This document shows positions 1-9,301 of a DNA stretch of 62,936 nucleotides, piece by piece; the first letter of the stretch is position 1, and the number at the start of each line of letters is the position of its first letter. The notes under the pieces are model-generated. The model did not search any database, was not told the DNA's origin, and was given only the letters and a program-made list of their open reading frames with translations. A program made the translations under genes and the position numbers. The stretch comes from Trichomonas tenax (taxonomy: Eukaryota; Parabasalia; Trichomonadida; Trichomonadidae), in assembly GCA_023091735.1 (NCBI GenBank), contig JALKBU010000193.1, positions 1-62,936 on the forward strand, read 5' to 3'.

Positions 1-407
1 CATGCTTTATATATCCACAGCATTTTAGATGGGAAAATTTTTCATTTGCCACCAAAATTAGACCTTAAATATTCATACTGGCGGAGAAAAATCGAGATGT
101 TTGAGTAGGCGTAGAAAATTCAGTGACGCCATCCTTTTTCCATTTTATTTTTTCCGAATTATACCATCACATATATATAATTATCTAACTTTCAAATTTC
201 TATATCTATTCTTCTCTAGACAAAGCCTCAAATCCAATTTTTGGGTTGTTATTTTATGTTAACTTTATGAGTGTCAAACATATTCATATCTTACCTGCGT
301 AACTATATATTCAATTAAACAAAAGGATTATTCAGAAATAAAAAATAAAAATATATCTACGTCTATAAATGGTGTAAAGGCTAAAAGTAGTGCATTGTTA
401 AAGGGAA
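1..407. other. left-edge non-coding stretch
   Basis: AT-rich DNA between the window edge and the 3' end of the first gene. I see no reading frame of useful length, no repeat and no RNA gene in it. Confidence 0.5.
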
Positions 408-1019
408 TTATAAACAAGCTTTTAATCCGTTCAATTCAATTTCTCTTTCACGAATCATTTCTAAAAGTTTCTTGTATTGTGGAAAAGCGTTAATTTCGTC
501 TTCAACTTGCTTTTTGAGTCTTAAATTTTCTGCTAAAACTGCCTTTGGATCTCTTGATTGACTGAGAGACTTCATTTCTTGAATTTTGTCACCAACTCTC
601 TTTGCATCTTTTGGTGGCAATGGAGCTGACTTCAATGTCTCGGCTGGTTTCGTTGTGAGATCTTCGCAAAGTTCGTGAGAGCCTTTAATATCTCTTTCAT
701 TCTCAAGCATTGGAACTTTAAGAGATATTTCCATGTTTAATGTACGGAATTGCTCAAAAACGCGTTGAATCAAAAAAACAGAAATATCTCTTTGATGTTC
801 GAGCTCTCTGTCAAGCATTGTATCAAGAAGATCTGGTAAATCTTCAAGTGCGTCAAAAACCTCAGATCCAGAATAAGTTTCACCATCATCAATTCTTGAT
901 TCTACGTGATCTGAGATTTCTTCTTTAACTTCGGATAAAATGTGTTTGCGGTTCTTGTCGACGAATTGTAAATAGCTGATAATCTGCTCGAGGTGAACAG
1001 TATTAAGTTGTTGAGACAT
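408..1019 (-). CDS. LZTFL1-like protein (BBSome/cilium trafficking family)
   Basis: The 203-residue product resembles the N-terminal two thirds of leucine zipper transcription factor-like 1. It has a helical N-terminus beginning MSQQLNTVHLEQIISYLQF and a conserved block around FLIQRVFEQF...LENERDI (residues about 80-110), which matches the LLLRQLF...ELENRELL region of the animal protein as I know it. A heptad-like C-terminal segment follows (about 150-200). In animals LZTFL1 controls BBSome entry into cilia, so a role in flagellar membrane traffic is inferred. It is shorter than the roughly 300-residue animal protein because the distal coiled coil is missing. The ATG lies 30 bp from the nearest of two TGNCATGTAAA promoter elements. 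Another short coiled-coil protein is the main alternative. Confidence 0.6.
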   Translation of the reverse strand: MSQQLNTVHLEQIISYLQFVDKNRKHILSEVKEEISDHVESRIDDGETYSGSEVFDALEDLPDLLDTMLDRELEHQRDISVFLIQRVFEQFRTLNMEISLKVPMLENERDIKGSHELCEDLTTKPAETLKSAPLPPKDAKRVGDKIQEMKSLSQSRDPKAVLAENLRLKKQVEDEINAFPQYKKLLEMIREREIELNGLKACL

Positions 1020-1048
1020 CTTAAAGAAATTGTCACGTTTTATTTGAT

Positions 1049-1098
1049 TTTACATGTCAAAATAATAAAGGTGCCAAAAAGTGATTGTTTACATGACA
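1049..1098 (-). promoter_or_regulatory. two TGNCATGTAAA elements upstream of the LZTFL1-like gene
   Basis: Copies at 1049-1059 and 1088-1098 read TTTACATG(T/A)CA on the plus strand, so both read TG(A/T)CATGTAAA toward the minus-strand gene. They are 39 bp apart. The divergent DnaJ gene shares this 124-bp spacer and would see them reversed. Confidence 0.55.
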
Positions 1099-1143
1099 AA
1101 ATTTGTCTATTTGTCAAATTAGAATATCACATTTTCAAAAAAT

Positions 1144-2061
1144 ATGATATCTTTGCTTTTTAGTATAAACTTGATCTCCAGTGATCAAAATAGAGATTTC
1201 TACAAGATTTTGGAGATCACTCATGATGCTTCTGATGCCCAAATCAAAAGATCTTATGTCAAACTTTCTAAAAAATTCCATCCAGATAAAAACAAAGATC
1301 CAAATTCAGCAGATATATTCACAGACATCAACGATGCATATCAGACACTCTTGGACCCGAATAAAAGAAGAGTCTATGATCTTTACGGCGAGCCAGGAGT
1401 TCATCTTTATGAATCTCCAGCAGAAAACCAAGAAATGTTGCTTCAACTCACAAAATCAGCAAATTCCAACTCTGATAAAATTAAACATCGCGGAGCTCCA
1501 GTTAAAATCACATATCCAGTTAAACTCGAATCATTTTACACTGGTCAATCAATTGAATTAAATGTTTCTCGTACAAACATGTGCAGGTGTCCATCAGCAG
1601 GATTTTACTGCACAAAATGCAAAGGAAAACCAACAATTCGCGAACATAAAATTCTCAAAACATACCTTGAGAGAGGTTTCGAGGAAGGCCATATTGTATC
1701 TCTCAAAGGTGTTGCAGATGTCAGTGAAGAAAATGGTGCTGGTGATATTGATGTTGAATGTGTTTCTAAACCACATCCAATATATACCAGAGTTGGTGAT
1801 GACTTACATACAACAGTTAATATTACTCTTAGAGAGGCAATTCTCGGTTTCAAAAGAACAATTAAAGGAATCGATGGACAACCATTAGAAATTGTTTCCA
1901 CGAAACCATTTTCTGGTCCTATTATAATTAAATCACGTGGACTTCCAAAATACATGTATCCAGGATATTTCGGAGATGTTATTGTGAATCGTTATATTAG
2001 ATGGCCAAAGCACATGACACAAGAGCAGCTTAAGGAGGTCAAGCAAATTTTGAATATGTAA
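1144..2061 (+). CDS. DnaJ/Hsp40 co-chaperone, probably ER-type (DNAJB11/Scj1-like)
   Basis: The 305-residue protein has a J domain at residues about 17-82 with the HPD motif at 46-48, which stimulates Hsp70 ATPase activity. The first 15 residues are hydrophobic and look like a short signal peptide, suggesting the ER lumen. The substrate-binding part is the type I/II C-terminal fold (about 125-305), and a reduced cysteine cluster (CRC...CTKC) stands in for the full four-repeat zinc finger. That layout recalls DNAJB11/Scj1. No KDEL-type tail is present. An initiator-like TCACATTTT lies at about 1126-1134, just before the ATG. The Hsp40 call is firm; the ER location is inferred. Confidence 0.85.
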   Translation: MISLLFSINLISSDQNRDFYKILEITHDASDAQIKRSYVKLSKKFHPDKNKDPNSADIFTDINDAYQTLLDPNKRRVYDLYGEPGVHLYESPAENQEMLLQLTKSANSNSDKIKHRGAPVKITYPVKLESFYTGQSIELNVSRTNMCRCPSAGFYCTKCKGKPTIREHKILKTYLERGFEEGHIVSLKGVADVSEENGAGDIDVECVSKPHPIYTRVGDDLHTTVNITLREAILGFKRTIKGIDGQPLEIVSTKPFSGPIIIKSRGLPKYMYPGYFGDVIVNRYIRWPKHMTQEQLKEVKQILNM

Positions 2062-2297
2062 TGAGTAAATAAACTATAAAATTGATAAAGCGAAAATTTC
2101 ATTTTTTAATGAACTACATAAAAATTTCAAACAAATTTCTAAACGAACATGATGTGCATTCATAACACACGCACATGCACGTTGGTCTTTGATAATACAT
2201 TTTAAAAATGTATGATTAGCATCGCATGACTTAAACCACAAGAAGCGCATCATATCAGCAATGACTGTGATGAGGTTTGTAGTGTTTCATTCGAATA

Positions 2298-2759
2298 TTA
2301 TTGATTTTTCATTGATTTAAGCTTGTTTTCTAACAGCATGTATTGTTCGTACTCAGATTGAATCTTCTTTTGATCAGATTCCAAATCTGAAAGCTTCTCT
2401 TTTAGACTGTTTAATTGCGCTTTAATTAGTTGTGTGTTAGACTCATAATTATCTTTCTCTTTGCGTAGCTTTCTATTGGACTCCTCATAGAAGTCATTTA
2501 CAGTGATCATACGTTTATCATGATCCAATGAAAATATATCTTGAGGCTGATTCGTCAATACTTTAGAAGCAACATAGTTGGAAAGATGCTTTCGTTTCTT
2601 TAATGTTCTATTTGCGACTCGTTTATCAGAATCTAATAATTTTCGATTTTGAAACGCTGATAATTCGCTATATTTCAATTTCAATGTCTCAAGGCTAATG
2701 TTTGGTGAACTTCTCCAGTCGAAAAATTCTTCCAACATCTTAGCGAAACAAGATCCCAT
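2298..2759 (-). CDS. small coiled-coil protein with possible N-terminal acylation site
   Basis: The 153-residue protein belongs to no family I recognise. It starts MGSC, a pattern that often carries N-myristate on Gly2 with a neighbouring palmitoylated cysteine, so membrane attachment is possible. Residues about 90-150 are rich in K, E, Q, L and N with heptad spacing and should form a coiled coil. The middle is basic (RTLKKRKHLS). It shares a 282-bp spacer with the divergent RPS27 gene. That spacer is packed with TGNCATGTAAA elements pointing toward RPS27. Confidence 0.65.
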   Translation of the reverse strand: MGSCFAKMLEEFFDWRSSPNISLETLKLKYSELSAFQNRKLLDSDKRVANRTLKKRKHLSNYVASKVLTNQPQDIFSLDHDKRMITVNDFYEESNRKLRKEKDNYESNTQLIKAQLNSLKEKLSDLESDQKKIQSEYEQYMLLENKLKSMKNQ

Positions 2760-2787
2760 GAAAGTAAAATCAAACTTAATAAATTTA

Positions 2788-3019
2788 TGCCATGTAAAGT
2801 AGAATCTTGTAATTTTTGCTATGTAAAGCTTATTATATCAAATTTCTGTGGTGTAAACTTAATAATTTGTGTATTATGTCATGTAAAATTATTGAATTTT
2901 GCTATGTACAATTAAAAGACTTTTGTCATGTAAAGTAGTGTATTATTGAATTTGTGGAATGTAAAGTTGTGATTGTGAATTTTGACGTGTAAAGTTGATG
3001 ATTTTGGACGATATGTAAA
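2788..3019 (+). promoter_or_regulatory. nine-copy TGNCATGTAAA array upstream of RPS27
   Basis: Copies start at 2788, 2817, 2847, 2877, 2900, 2924, 2955, 2983 and 3009. Those at 2788, 2877 and 2924 match the consensus exactly and the others differ at one to three positions. The core (A/G)TGTAAA or ATGTACA is kept in all. Spacing is 29, 30, 30, 23, 24, 31, 28 and 26 bp, close to two to three helical turns. Every copy points to RPS27, and the last ends 22 bp before its ATG. The flanks (AATTTTG before, GTTG after) also recur, so local duplication probably helped build the array. Confidence 0.7.
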
Positions 3020-3041
3020 GTTATGGTCTGCCCTTTGAAAA

Positions 3042-3302
3042 ATGACCACCCTTGATGTCGATATTCTCCACCCATCCTTCGAGCAGGAAGCCCACGCAAA
3101 CAAGAAGATGACTCTTGTTCCAAACCCACGTTCTGAGTTCCTTTCCCTCCGCTGCCCATCTTGCACAGCCCTCACAACTGCTTTCTCACACTCTAACGTC
3201 GCTGTTTTCTGCAAGAACTGCCAGACACCACTCGCTACACCAACAGGTGGCCGCATTCAGCTCGTTGATAAGGTCGAGATCCGCCCAAGAGTTAACGCCT
3301 AA
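3042..3302 (+). CDS. RPS27: 40S ribosomal protein S27 (eS27)
   Basis: The 86-residue protein is a normal-length eS27 of the small ribosomal subunit. It has the family's C4 zinc ribbon with Cys38, Cys41, Cys57 and Cys60 (CPSC...CKNC), the FSHSNVAVFC strand and the PTGGR motif near the C-terminus. Codon use is strongly biased to C-ending codons, unlike neighbouring genes, as expected of a highly expressed gene. The stop reads TAAA, a form that in trichomonads can be part of the polyadenylation signal. The upstream region is a dense array of TGNCATGTAAA elements. Confidence 0.96.
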   Translation: MTTLDVDILHPSFEQEAHANKKMTLVPNPRSEFLSLRCPSCTALTTAFSHSNVAVFCKNCQTPLATPTGGRIQLVDKVEIRPRVNA

Positions 3303-3704
3303 ATCTTATTTATGATAATTAATTGAAATTACCTTTTAAATGCAATGCATCGAACTATTTAAATCAAAATCCAACTCAATATCTTCGATATCAATTTATA
3401 TGAAAAAAAAATTATCGATTTTTATAGAATCTATTTACTACGATGTATTACACTCTATTTACTTTTTATTTTTTATATTGTACAATACGTTAATTCTGAG
3501 ATTATCTTTTGTATATATAATTAAAGATGAGAAAAATGAGCCCAATTAACTCAACTTGATGCAAAATTTTATCCTGTGATTTGATTTGTCTTTAAAAAGA
3601 AAATAATTTTACCATCATAAATCAAAATTTGTTGATATTATTGATATCTGTGTGAAATGGTGTTTATTTTTGATGTTAAAATTGAAAAATAAAATTTGCT
3701 AATT
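3303..3704. other. AT-rich spacer between RPS27 and the ankyrin pseudogene
   Basis: About 400 bp with very low GC content. An open frame at 3340-3549 is a lysine/isoleucine-rich translation of AT-rich DNA and I do not regard it as a gene. No repeat or RNA gene is seen. Confidence 0.5.
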
Positions 3705-3715
3705 TGTCATGTAAA
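3705..3715 (+). promoter_or_regulatory. single TGTCATGTAAA element
   Basis: A perfect copy of the window's recurrent element, pointing at the ankyrin pseudogene and ending 22 bp before its likely ATG at 3738. Its promoter therefore still looks intact. Confidence 0.5.
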
Positions 3716-3737
3716 ATGTCATAATTTTAAAAAGTCA

Positions 3738-5074
3738 ATGAATTCAAGTCCTGATGACGCTTATGAAGCTGTTCGCGACAACGACGTTATAAAATTGTCA
3801 GAGATGACGATTTACAGCGATTCTATGTTCACAATTCCTGAAAAGATCAAATTTATAAGAAAACTGAACAAGATTTGTTAAAAGAAATGACTCTGTTACA
3901 TGTTGCTGCGTACTTTAACTCAGTGGATTGTTTTATATACATTGTAAATGAACGTCAGAAATTTTCTATTGATATTAAAAGTGCGAGATCATACACTCCA
4001 TTCCATTATTCGTGCATGTTCAACTCTTTTGAAGTTACGTCGTATATTTTTCAGTACTATTCACTTTGTCCAAATTTAAGAGTCGAATCTCTATATGAAG
4101 GAGATTATGTGAGCAATCAAGATGCATCAAAAACCGTAATCAAGATGTATGTAAATGTTAACTCATATGAAATTTTGAAATTGCTCACAACAAAATATAA
4201 ATATGAAATCGAAAAAACAAAGAGAGCAAATATAGCAATAATAGAGGCCTGCATAACTGAAGCAATCCAGATAAACTATGTTGATTGCTTAGAATTGATA
4301 TATAATGGACTATCTTCCCAAGGAGAATTCGAAGATAAAATTCCTTTGATGACAGCGATTGTTTTCAACCATTCAGATGCCATCAACTTGTTTTTAGAAG
4401 GAAATGTCAACTTATCACATATAAACAAGAACCACAAAACTGCCCTGTCACTTGATTGTCTCCTAAAACGCAAAGATGTTTGTATGCAAATTCTCGCTAA
4501 GCTGGATGATCCAGATATAGACAAAAATACACGTGCTACTGGCAGTATTCATTGGGTTTGAGGATTTGGTGACCCTGATGTTGCGAAAAAGGCGATTTTC
4601 AAGGGTATAGACGTAAACAGAATGGATGAAAAAGGATGGTTTGCCATGCACTACGCAACTGTCAATAAGCAGAATGAAGATAACTATTTAACAATATTCC
4701 AAGCGATGAAAGAGCATGGATGGGATGTGAACCAGTATAGCGCTGACTCCCCTTTTATACTTGCAATGCTATTAGCAAATCCATATCAGCCGCCTAAACT
4801 AATTAAATGGCTTCTTTATAACGGTGCTGATACTACTAAGCAATATGGATTATCAAAACTCAAGGAAATGACAATTGAACAAATGCTTGAACAAACAAAA
4901 AATACAACTATAAAAAGTGTCTGGACAGAGTTCAAAGAATTCAAGAAGCACGAAACAGAAGAACAAGAGAAAGCAAAGAAGCGTGAAGAAGAGGAACGTC
5001 AAAGAAAAGAGGAGAAACAGAAAATTGCTGAAAGCAAAAAAGCCGCATCGCAAACGGTTGAAAATCCAAAATAA
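3738..5074 (+). pseudogene. ankyrin-repeat protein gene, broken by one frameshift and one stop
   Basis: Three open segments read as one ankyrin protein of about 445 codons. The first starts at ATG 3738 (MNSSPDDAYEAV) and runs into TAA at 3879. The frame then shifts by -1 somewhere between about 3855 and 3875, near the run GAAAAC, and continues with LLKEMTLLHVAAYFNSVDC. A TGA at 4559-4561 interrupts the second segment, and the same frame continues with DVAKKAIFKGIDVNRMDEKGW to 5074. Recognisable ankyrin helices include TLLHVAAYF, TPFHYSCMF and the LIKWLLYNGAD region. The tail is a K/E-rich coiled coil. Similar proteins form a huge family in trichomonads. The two lesions suggest a recent pseudogene, though a sequencing error could explain the indel. 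Confidence 0.7.
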
Positions 5075-5141
5075 TACTGATATGTTTGTAAATATTAATA
5101 ATCTAAATATAATTTTTATTCGAATTCAATTACTTATCAGT

Positions 5142-7019
5142 CTAGAATTGAAAACCAAGAGTAATAACCTGAGGCAGTGGTGTGTATCTAAACAATGAGT
5201 AATTCAATATATCTTGCTCTGTGGCATTAGTATGCTTAAAGGTGGTAATATTCCTGTATTTTTTTGAGTGGCGATTCTTTAAGATTTTAAGCTCTTCCTT
5301 TGAAATATATTTGGAACGGTCAGAGATTTTTTTGACATCATCTATCTTGTTATTGATTTTTTCGATTGAATCCTCGTCTAGATATGTATAAACGATTACA
5401 ACATTCCATATATCAACAGCGTCAACATAAAGCTGAATTTGTTCTTTAGCAAAATTGTCTTGTTCTTTAGCTAAATTGTTAGCCGTTGAATTCAAAAATT
5501 CTTCTGTGGGATGATACCAGCCATTTCTGAACTGAAAGAATGGATTCGATAAGATGAAATCATTAAAAACTTTTGCTTCTCCAGCGCCTGACTTAACTGC
5601 ACGATTTGATAGAAGAAGTAAACCCTTTGTAAGCGAGCGAGAATTGACATCAGAGTTAAATAAGTAATATAATGCTGCGTGATCTGGATTGCATTGCTTC
5701 ATGGAATCCTCAAAATCAATTCTTTTGAGGATTCTATCTTCTGAGGAATCTATCTTTTTTACTATTTCAATTATCGGTTCAAATGAATTAGATGTTGCAT
5801 AACCAATTAAATGTTGATATTTTTGAGGATTAACTACGGACAGTGCGCTTATATTATCCTCGAGGTTCTTGATATCCTTTTTCATGTCTTGTAAAAACCA
5901 TTTGTCTTTTTGGTAGTCTTTGTCTTTTTGGTAGTATTTGTCAAAACTGATATCCGTTCCAGAAACTTTGAATATTTCCAGTCTAGAAATTAAACTCATG
6001 ACGAAATTTTTTGATGATCTTGTCGGATTTTGCAATAATTCATTAATAGCTTTTCCTAGGTCGCGCTCATTTGGATTGTAAATACACTTCAGAGCTGAAA
6101 CATTCTGGAAATAGAGGTCTTGCGTCAGATCTGACTTAATTGGATGACCAACGAGATCTTTAGTTTCGTTTGGATTTTTGAAATTAATTCCGTGCATTTT
6201 TACTTCATCTGGACTACACTTAAGCAAGCAGTCCCAAACAAAATGAATGTTAGGACGTAAGATAGGTTTTTCATTCAGCATCTTTTTGATTAAATCGTTC
6301 AATTCATCATCTTGATTGTATTGTGGATTTTTCATATCACTCAGTGATTGTGATATAAAAACTGCGTATAGAATTTTACCGAGACTATATATATCTGACT
6401 TTTGAGAATAATTATTTCCATTTCTAACTTCAGGTGCTAAAAATGGTTCATCATCTTGCGATGTGATTGTTGTGCGTTTATCGCCATGGCCATCAATTAC
6501 AATATCGAATTTATCATCAATGTAAATATTTGTTAGCTTGAGATTGTAAAATATTCTATCAGCGCGATGAACAGCACGAACAGCAAATGCTGACGCTATA
6601 GCAACTTTCCATTTGACATCTTTATTAAGATTTGATAAATTCGAGAGTAAATTACCATTTTTGTAGTATTTTGTTGCTCTTCCGAAGATAAGTTTTGGCT
6701 TTTTGAAAATAATTAAGCGTTCATCAATAGGAATGAAAGGATAAAAATCAAATATTTTGCTGTATTCGAAATGCCTTAGAAAGCCATCAATGTCGTACTT
6801 ATTTTCATCGAAACCTGGTGGTAGTCCATTTGCTGCATCTCCCAAGGATTTGAAAATATAAATTTCCTTAGATGAATAAAAACGAAAGCAGGAAGCGCGC
6901 TGAGAAGAATAGATGTTATGCATCTTATCAAGTTCGGTGATTCTTTTCTCATCAATTACATTTGTTGGAAAGAATTCCATAAAATTGGTGGATAATTTAT
7001 TTTTTTTAAAAGCATTCAT
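5142..7019 (-). CDS. divergent protein kinase-fold protein, probable pseudokinase
   Basis: The 625-residue protein has a kinase-like C-lobe at about residues 130-270. The catalytic loop reads FYNLKLTNI, with Asn159 where the catalytic Asp should be, Lys161 and Asn164 retained. The DFG motif is replaced by D176-G-H. APE (195-197) and the following SDIYSLG helix are intact. I see no glycine loop or VAIK lysine. Catalysis is therefore unlikely. Sel1-like repeats often follow such kinases in trichomonads, but the C-terminal 350 residues only look helical. Two small internal duplications are visible (YQKDKDYQKDK and AKEQDNFAKEQ). The first ATG overlaps the MSH5 stop by 4 nt; Met14 (6980) is an alternative start. 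Confidence 0.7.
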   Translation of the reverse strand: MNAFKKNKLSTNFMEFFPTNVIDEKRITELDKMHNIYSSQRASCFRFYSSKEIYIFKSLGDAANGLPPGFDENKYDIDGFLRHFEYSKIFDFYPFIPIDERLIIFKKPKLIFGRATKYYKNGNLLSNLSNLNKDVKWKVAIASAFAVRAVHRADRIFYNLKLTNIYIDDKFDIVIDGHGDKRTTITSQDDEPFLAPEVRNGNNYSQKSDIYSLGKILYAVFISQSLSDMKNPQYNQDDELNDLIKKMLNEKPILRPNIHFVWDCLLKCSPDEVKMHGINFKNPNETKDLVGHPIKSDLTQDLYFQNVSALKCIYNPNERDLGKAINELLQNPTRSSKNFVMSLISRLEIFKVSGTDISFDKYYQKDKDYQKDKWFLQDMKKDIKNLEDNISALSVVNPQKYQHLIGYATSNSFEPIIEIVKKIDSSEDRILKRIDFEDSMKQCNPDHAALYYLFNSDVNSRSLTKGLLLLSNRAVKSGAGEAKVFNDFILSNPFFQFRNGWYHPTEEFLNSTANNLAKEQDNFAKEQIQLYVDAVDIWNVVIVYTYLDEDSIEKINNKIDDVKKISDRSKYISKEELKILKNRHSKKYRNITTFKHTNATEQDILNYSLFRYTPLPQVITLGFQF

Positions 7020-9301
7020 AAAAAAATATTATTGATTGCTGCAATGAGAGCCCTTGGATCTGATTTCTCATTCCAATTAAGAAACGTGTGCAGTGCCATT
7101 TTCATCCTTTGATCATCAGTCTTGTTCGAGCAAAGGGAGTTTGGTGGAATATTGCTCCCATCATTAAGATGTTTGCAAACCTCTCTTGCTCTTTCAACTA
7201 AATCATCTGGGAAACCGGCACGGGAAGCACATTCAAATCCATAGGAATTTTCATCTTCACCTTTCTTTGCTTTGTAAAGAAAGACTAACTCGGACTTATT
7301 AATTTCACATGAAACAAACATTGTCATTCTCGTGAACAAAGATGAATTAATGCAACTCTGTTTTAAAGCATCTCTGAAGTGTGTAGAGATCATAATGAAG
7401 GGACATTCGGATCCTCTGTCGCTCATTGATTTAATAAATCCGGCCAGGAGAGCTGCTCCGTCATCCCTGCAGCTTGTTTTTCCGAATTCATCAACAATAA
7501 CTAGAGTGTTTCTAGTTGATTTCTTTATTGCTGTTGAAAGACCTCTGAGATCATCGAGGAAGCCACTTGAAAAAGGTTCGCTTGTTCCTCCATAATGTAT
7601 CACTGGAATGATTGCATTCATTTGAGGAAGAACGCATTCATCACAAGGAACGAAACATCCAATGCTTGCCATGAAAACTATTAATGCCGTTTGTTTCAAG
7701 AGAATTGACTTTCCACTTCCATTAGGACCTGTTACAACAATAATTTTTGGGGAATCATCTCCGAACTCAATTGTGTTGGGAATAAGTGTTTCTTGAAATT
7801 TATCCAAAAGAGGATGTCTTCCATTAATGATTCTCATCATATTTGCATCAACGAAAATAGGCCGCGTCCAACTTCCTTCAACTGAAGCGACGGCAAGAGA
7901 GCAATATACATCAATTTCACCAATAAATTTGTAAAGTCTGATAAGTTCATGTGTGTGTGAAAGGACTCTATCACTGAGGCCAACAATTATTTTGATTTGC
8001 CGAGCTTCGACATTTTGATATATGTCGCCAATGTCTCTGTCAAGTTCTATCATCTTATCGTTTTTGCAGTAGTAATTCGTCTCGGTTTGAAAAGTGATGT
8101 TGTACTCTCCAGGGAAATCACTCTCACGAACACCTTCTTTTGATACCATTGTAAGGAATCCAAGCTGTGGGATGTAAACTACTATTAATGTTGTAATTGG
8201 GCATCTTAATGGAAGATCATCAATAAGTTCGTGAGCTTTCTTGTCAAGTATCTGATCGAGATTTCTGTATATATTTCTCAATCTTGATAACTCATTGTCA
8301 AGATCATCCCTTACATATAAATCAGAGTGCGTGAAATCGATTGTAGCTTCGATATGAGATGACAGCAATCTAAGCATATTGATCATCTTGTTTGAAAGAT
8401 CAAATTTGCAACTTAAACTTTCAGGAAGTGGATGACTGTCAATAAATTCTAACAAATTTGCAGCATTGAAAAGAGACTTGTGTAATGACTGCCAATTTTT
8501 TGCCTTTGCGACACCTTTCTTAAGTTTCTGGATTATTGATATGATATCTTGGATAGCATTAAGTTTTGTGACAAGCTCGTTAACTGTTGAATGAAAAGTT
8601 GGATTGATAAAAGCTTCGAGAATATCAAGTCGCTGGTTAATTTGGCCTAAATCACTTGGAATGGATAAAAACCATTCTTTGAGCAGATTCTTCCCCATTA
8701 ATGTGGAAGTCCTATTGAAAAGGGTGAATAATGAAATACCTTCATTAGTTGTAAGTTGATGGATTGAAGGATGAATCTCAGGCTTCATCAATTGGAGATC
8801 AGACATCGATGATGAAGATATATAGAGCCCCGAGGGAATTTCCATTAGACTAAACAAAGAAACAACAGGCGAGGCATCAAATTTTTTCGTAGTAAACTGG
8901 ATAAGGGCTCCAATTGCACCAATAATCAACTTCGATTGAAGATTGATAATTCCAGATAATACTGATTGCCTAATGGCATCTTGTTCATCAGAAGGTACAG
9001 TAAATAGTAATTTACTCATAGAATTAATTCCATTTTGGTAATTAAAATCAGTATTTTCAAGGTATATGATTTCAGCCTGGGAATTCTTCTTAATCACGGA
9101 CTCTATCACTGCGTTAGTGTTTGGAGCAATGCAAATTATATTCGGAAGAAACTTAAATAAGATTTTTTCGAGATTCAATTCTAACTGTGAATTTGAAGTC
9201 TCCATCACAGAGATGGATGAATTCTTGGAGTCATAGAAAACAATTCCGCATGATTGCATAGTGGGAAAAAGAACTAAAATGTCCTGAACTTCGAATTGCA
9301 T
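7016..9301 (-). CDS. MSH5: MutS homologue MSH5 (meiotic recombination)
   Basis: The 761-residue protein carries MutS domains III and V and lacks the mismatch-binding domain I. Walker A is GPNGSGKS at about residues 524-531 and Walker B is VDEFGKTS near 600-607. The DEFGK form is typical of MSH5, whereas MSH4 usually has DEIGR. A helix-turn-helix-like C-terminus (GFPDDLVERAREV) follows. In other eukaryotes MSH5 pairs with MSH4 as a sliding clamp that stabilises crossover intermediates in meiosis. The length is near the family norm. The upstream context is TTTTTCACATG, so an initiator-like TCACAT overlaps the start codon. Two TGNCATGTAAA elements lie 41 and 69 bp upstream. Its last 4 nt overlap the next gene. 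Confidence 0.85.
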   Translation of the reverse strand: MQFEVQDILVLFPTMQSCGIVFYDSKNSSISVMETSNSQLELNLEKILFKFLPNIICIAPNTNAVIESVIKKNSQAEIIYLENTDFNYQNGINSMSKLLFTVPSDEQDAIRQSVLSGIINLQSKLIIGAIGALIQFTTKKFDASPVVSLFSLMEIPSGLYISSSSMSDLQLMKPEIHPSIHQLTTNEGISLFTLFNRTSTLMGKNLLKEWFLSIPSDLGQINQRLDILEAFINPTFHSTVNELVTKLNAIQDIISIIQKLKKGVAKAKNWQSLHKSLFNAANLLEFIDSHPLPESLSCKFDLSNKMINMLRLLSSHIEATIDFTHSDLYVRDDLDNELSRLRNIYRNLDQILDKKAHELIDDLPLRCPITTLIVVYIPQLGFLTMVSKEGVRESDFPGEYNITFQTETNYYCKNDKMIELDRDIGDIYQNVEARQIKIIVGLSDRVLSHTHELIRLYKFIGEIDVYCSLAVASVEGSWTRPIFVDANMMRIINGRHPLLDKFQETLIPNTIEFGDDSPKIIVVTGPNGSGKSILLKQTALIVFMASIGCFVPCDECVLPQMNAIIPVIHYGGTSEPFSSGFLDDLRGLSTAIKKSTRNTLVIVDEFGKTSCRDDGAALLAGFIKSMSDRGSECPFIMISTHFRDALKQSCINSSLFTRMTMFVSCEINKSELVFLYKAKKGEDENSYGFECASRAGFPDDLVERAREVCKHLNDGSNIPPNSLCSNKTDDQRMKMALHTFLNWNEKSDPRALIAAINNIFL

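Noticed and set aside
3340..3549. Open frame of 69 codons after RPS27
   Set aside because: K/I/S/F-rich translation of very AT-rich DNA with no protein-like features.
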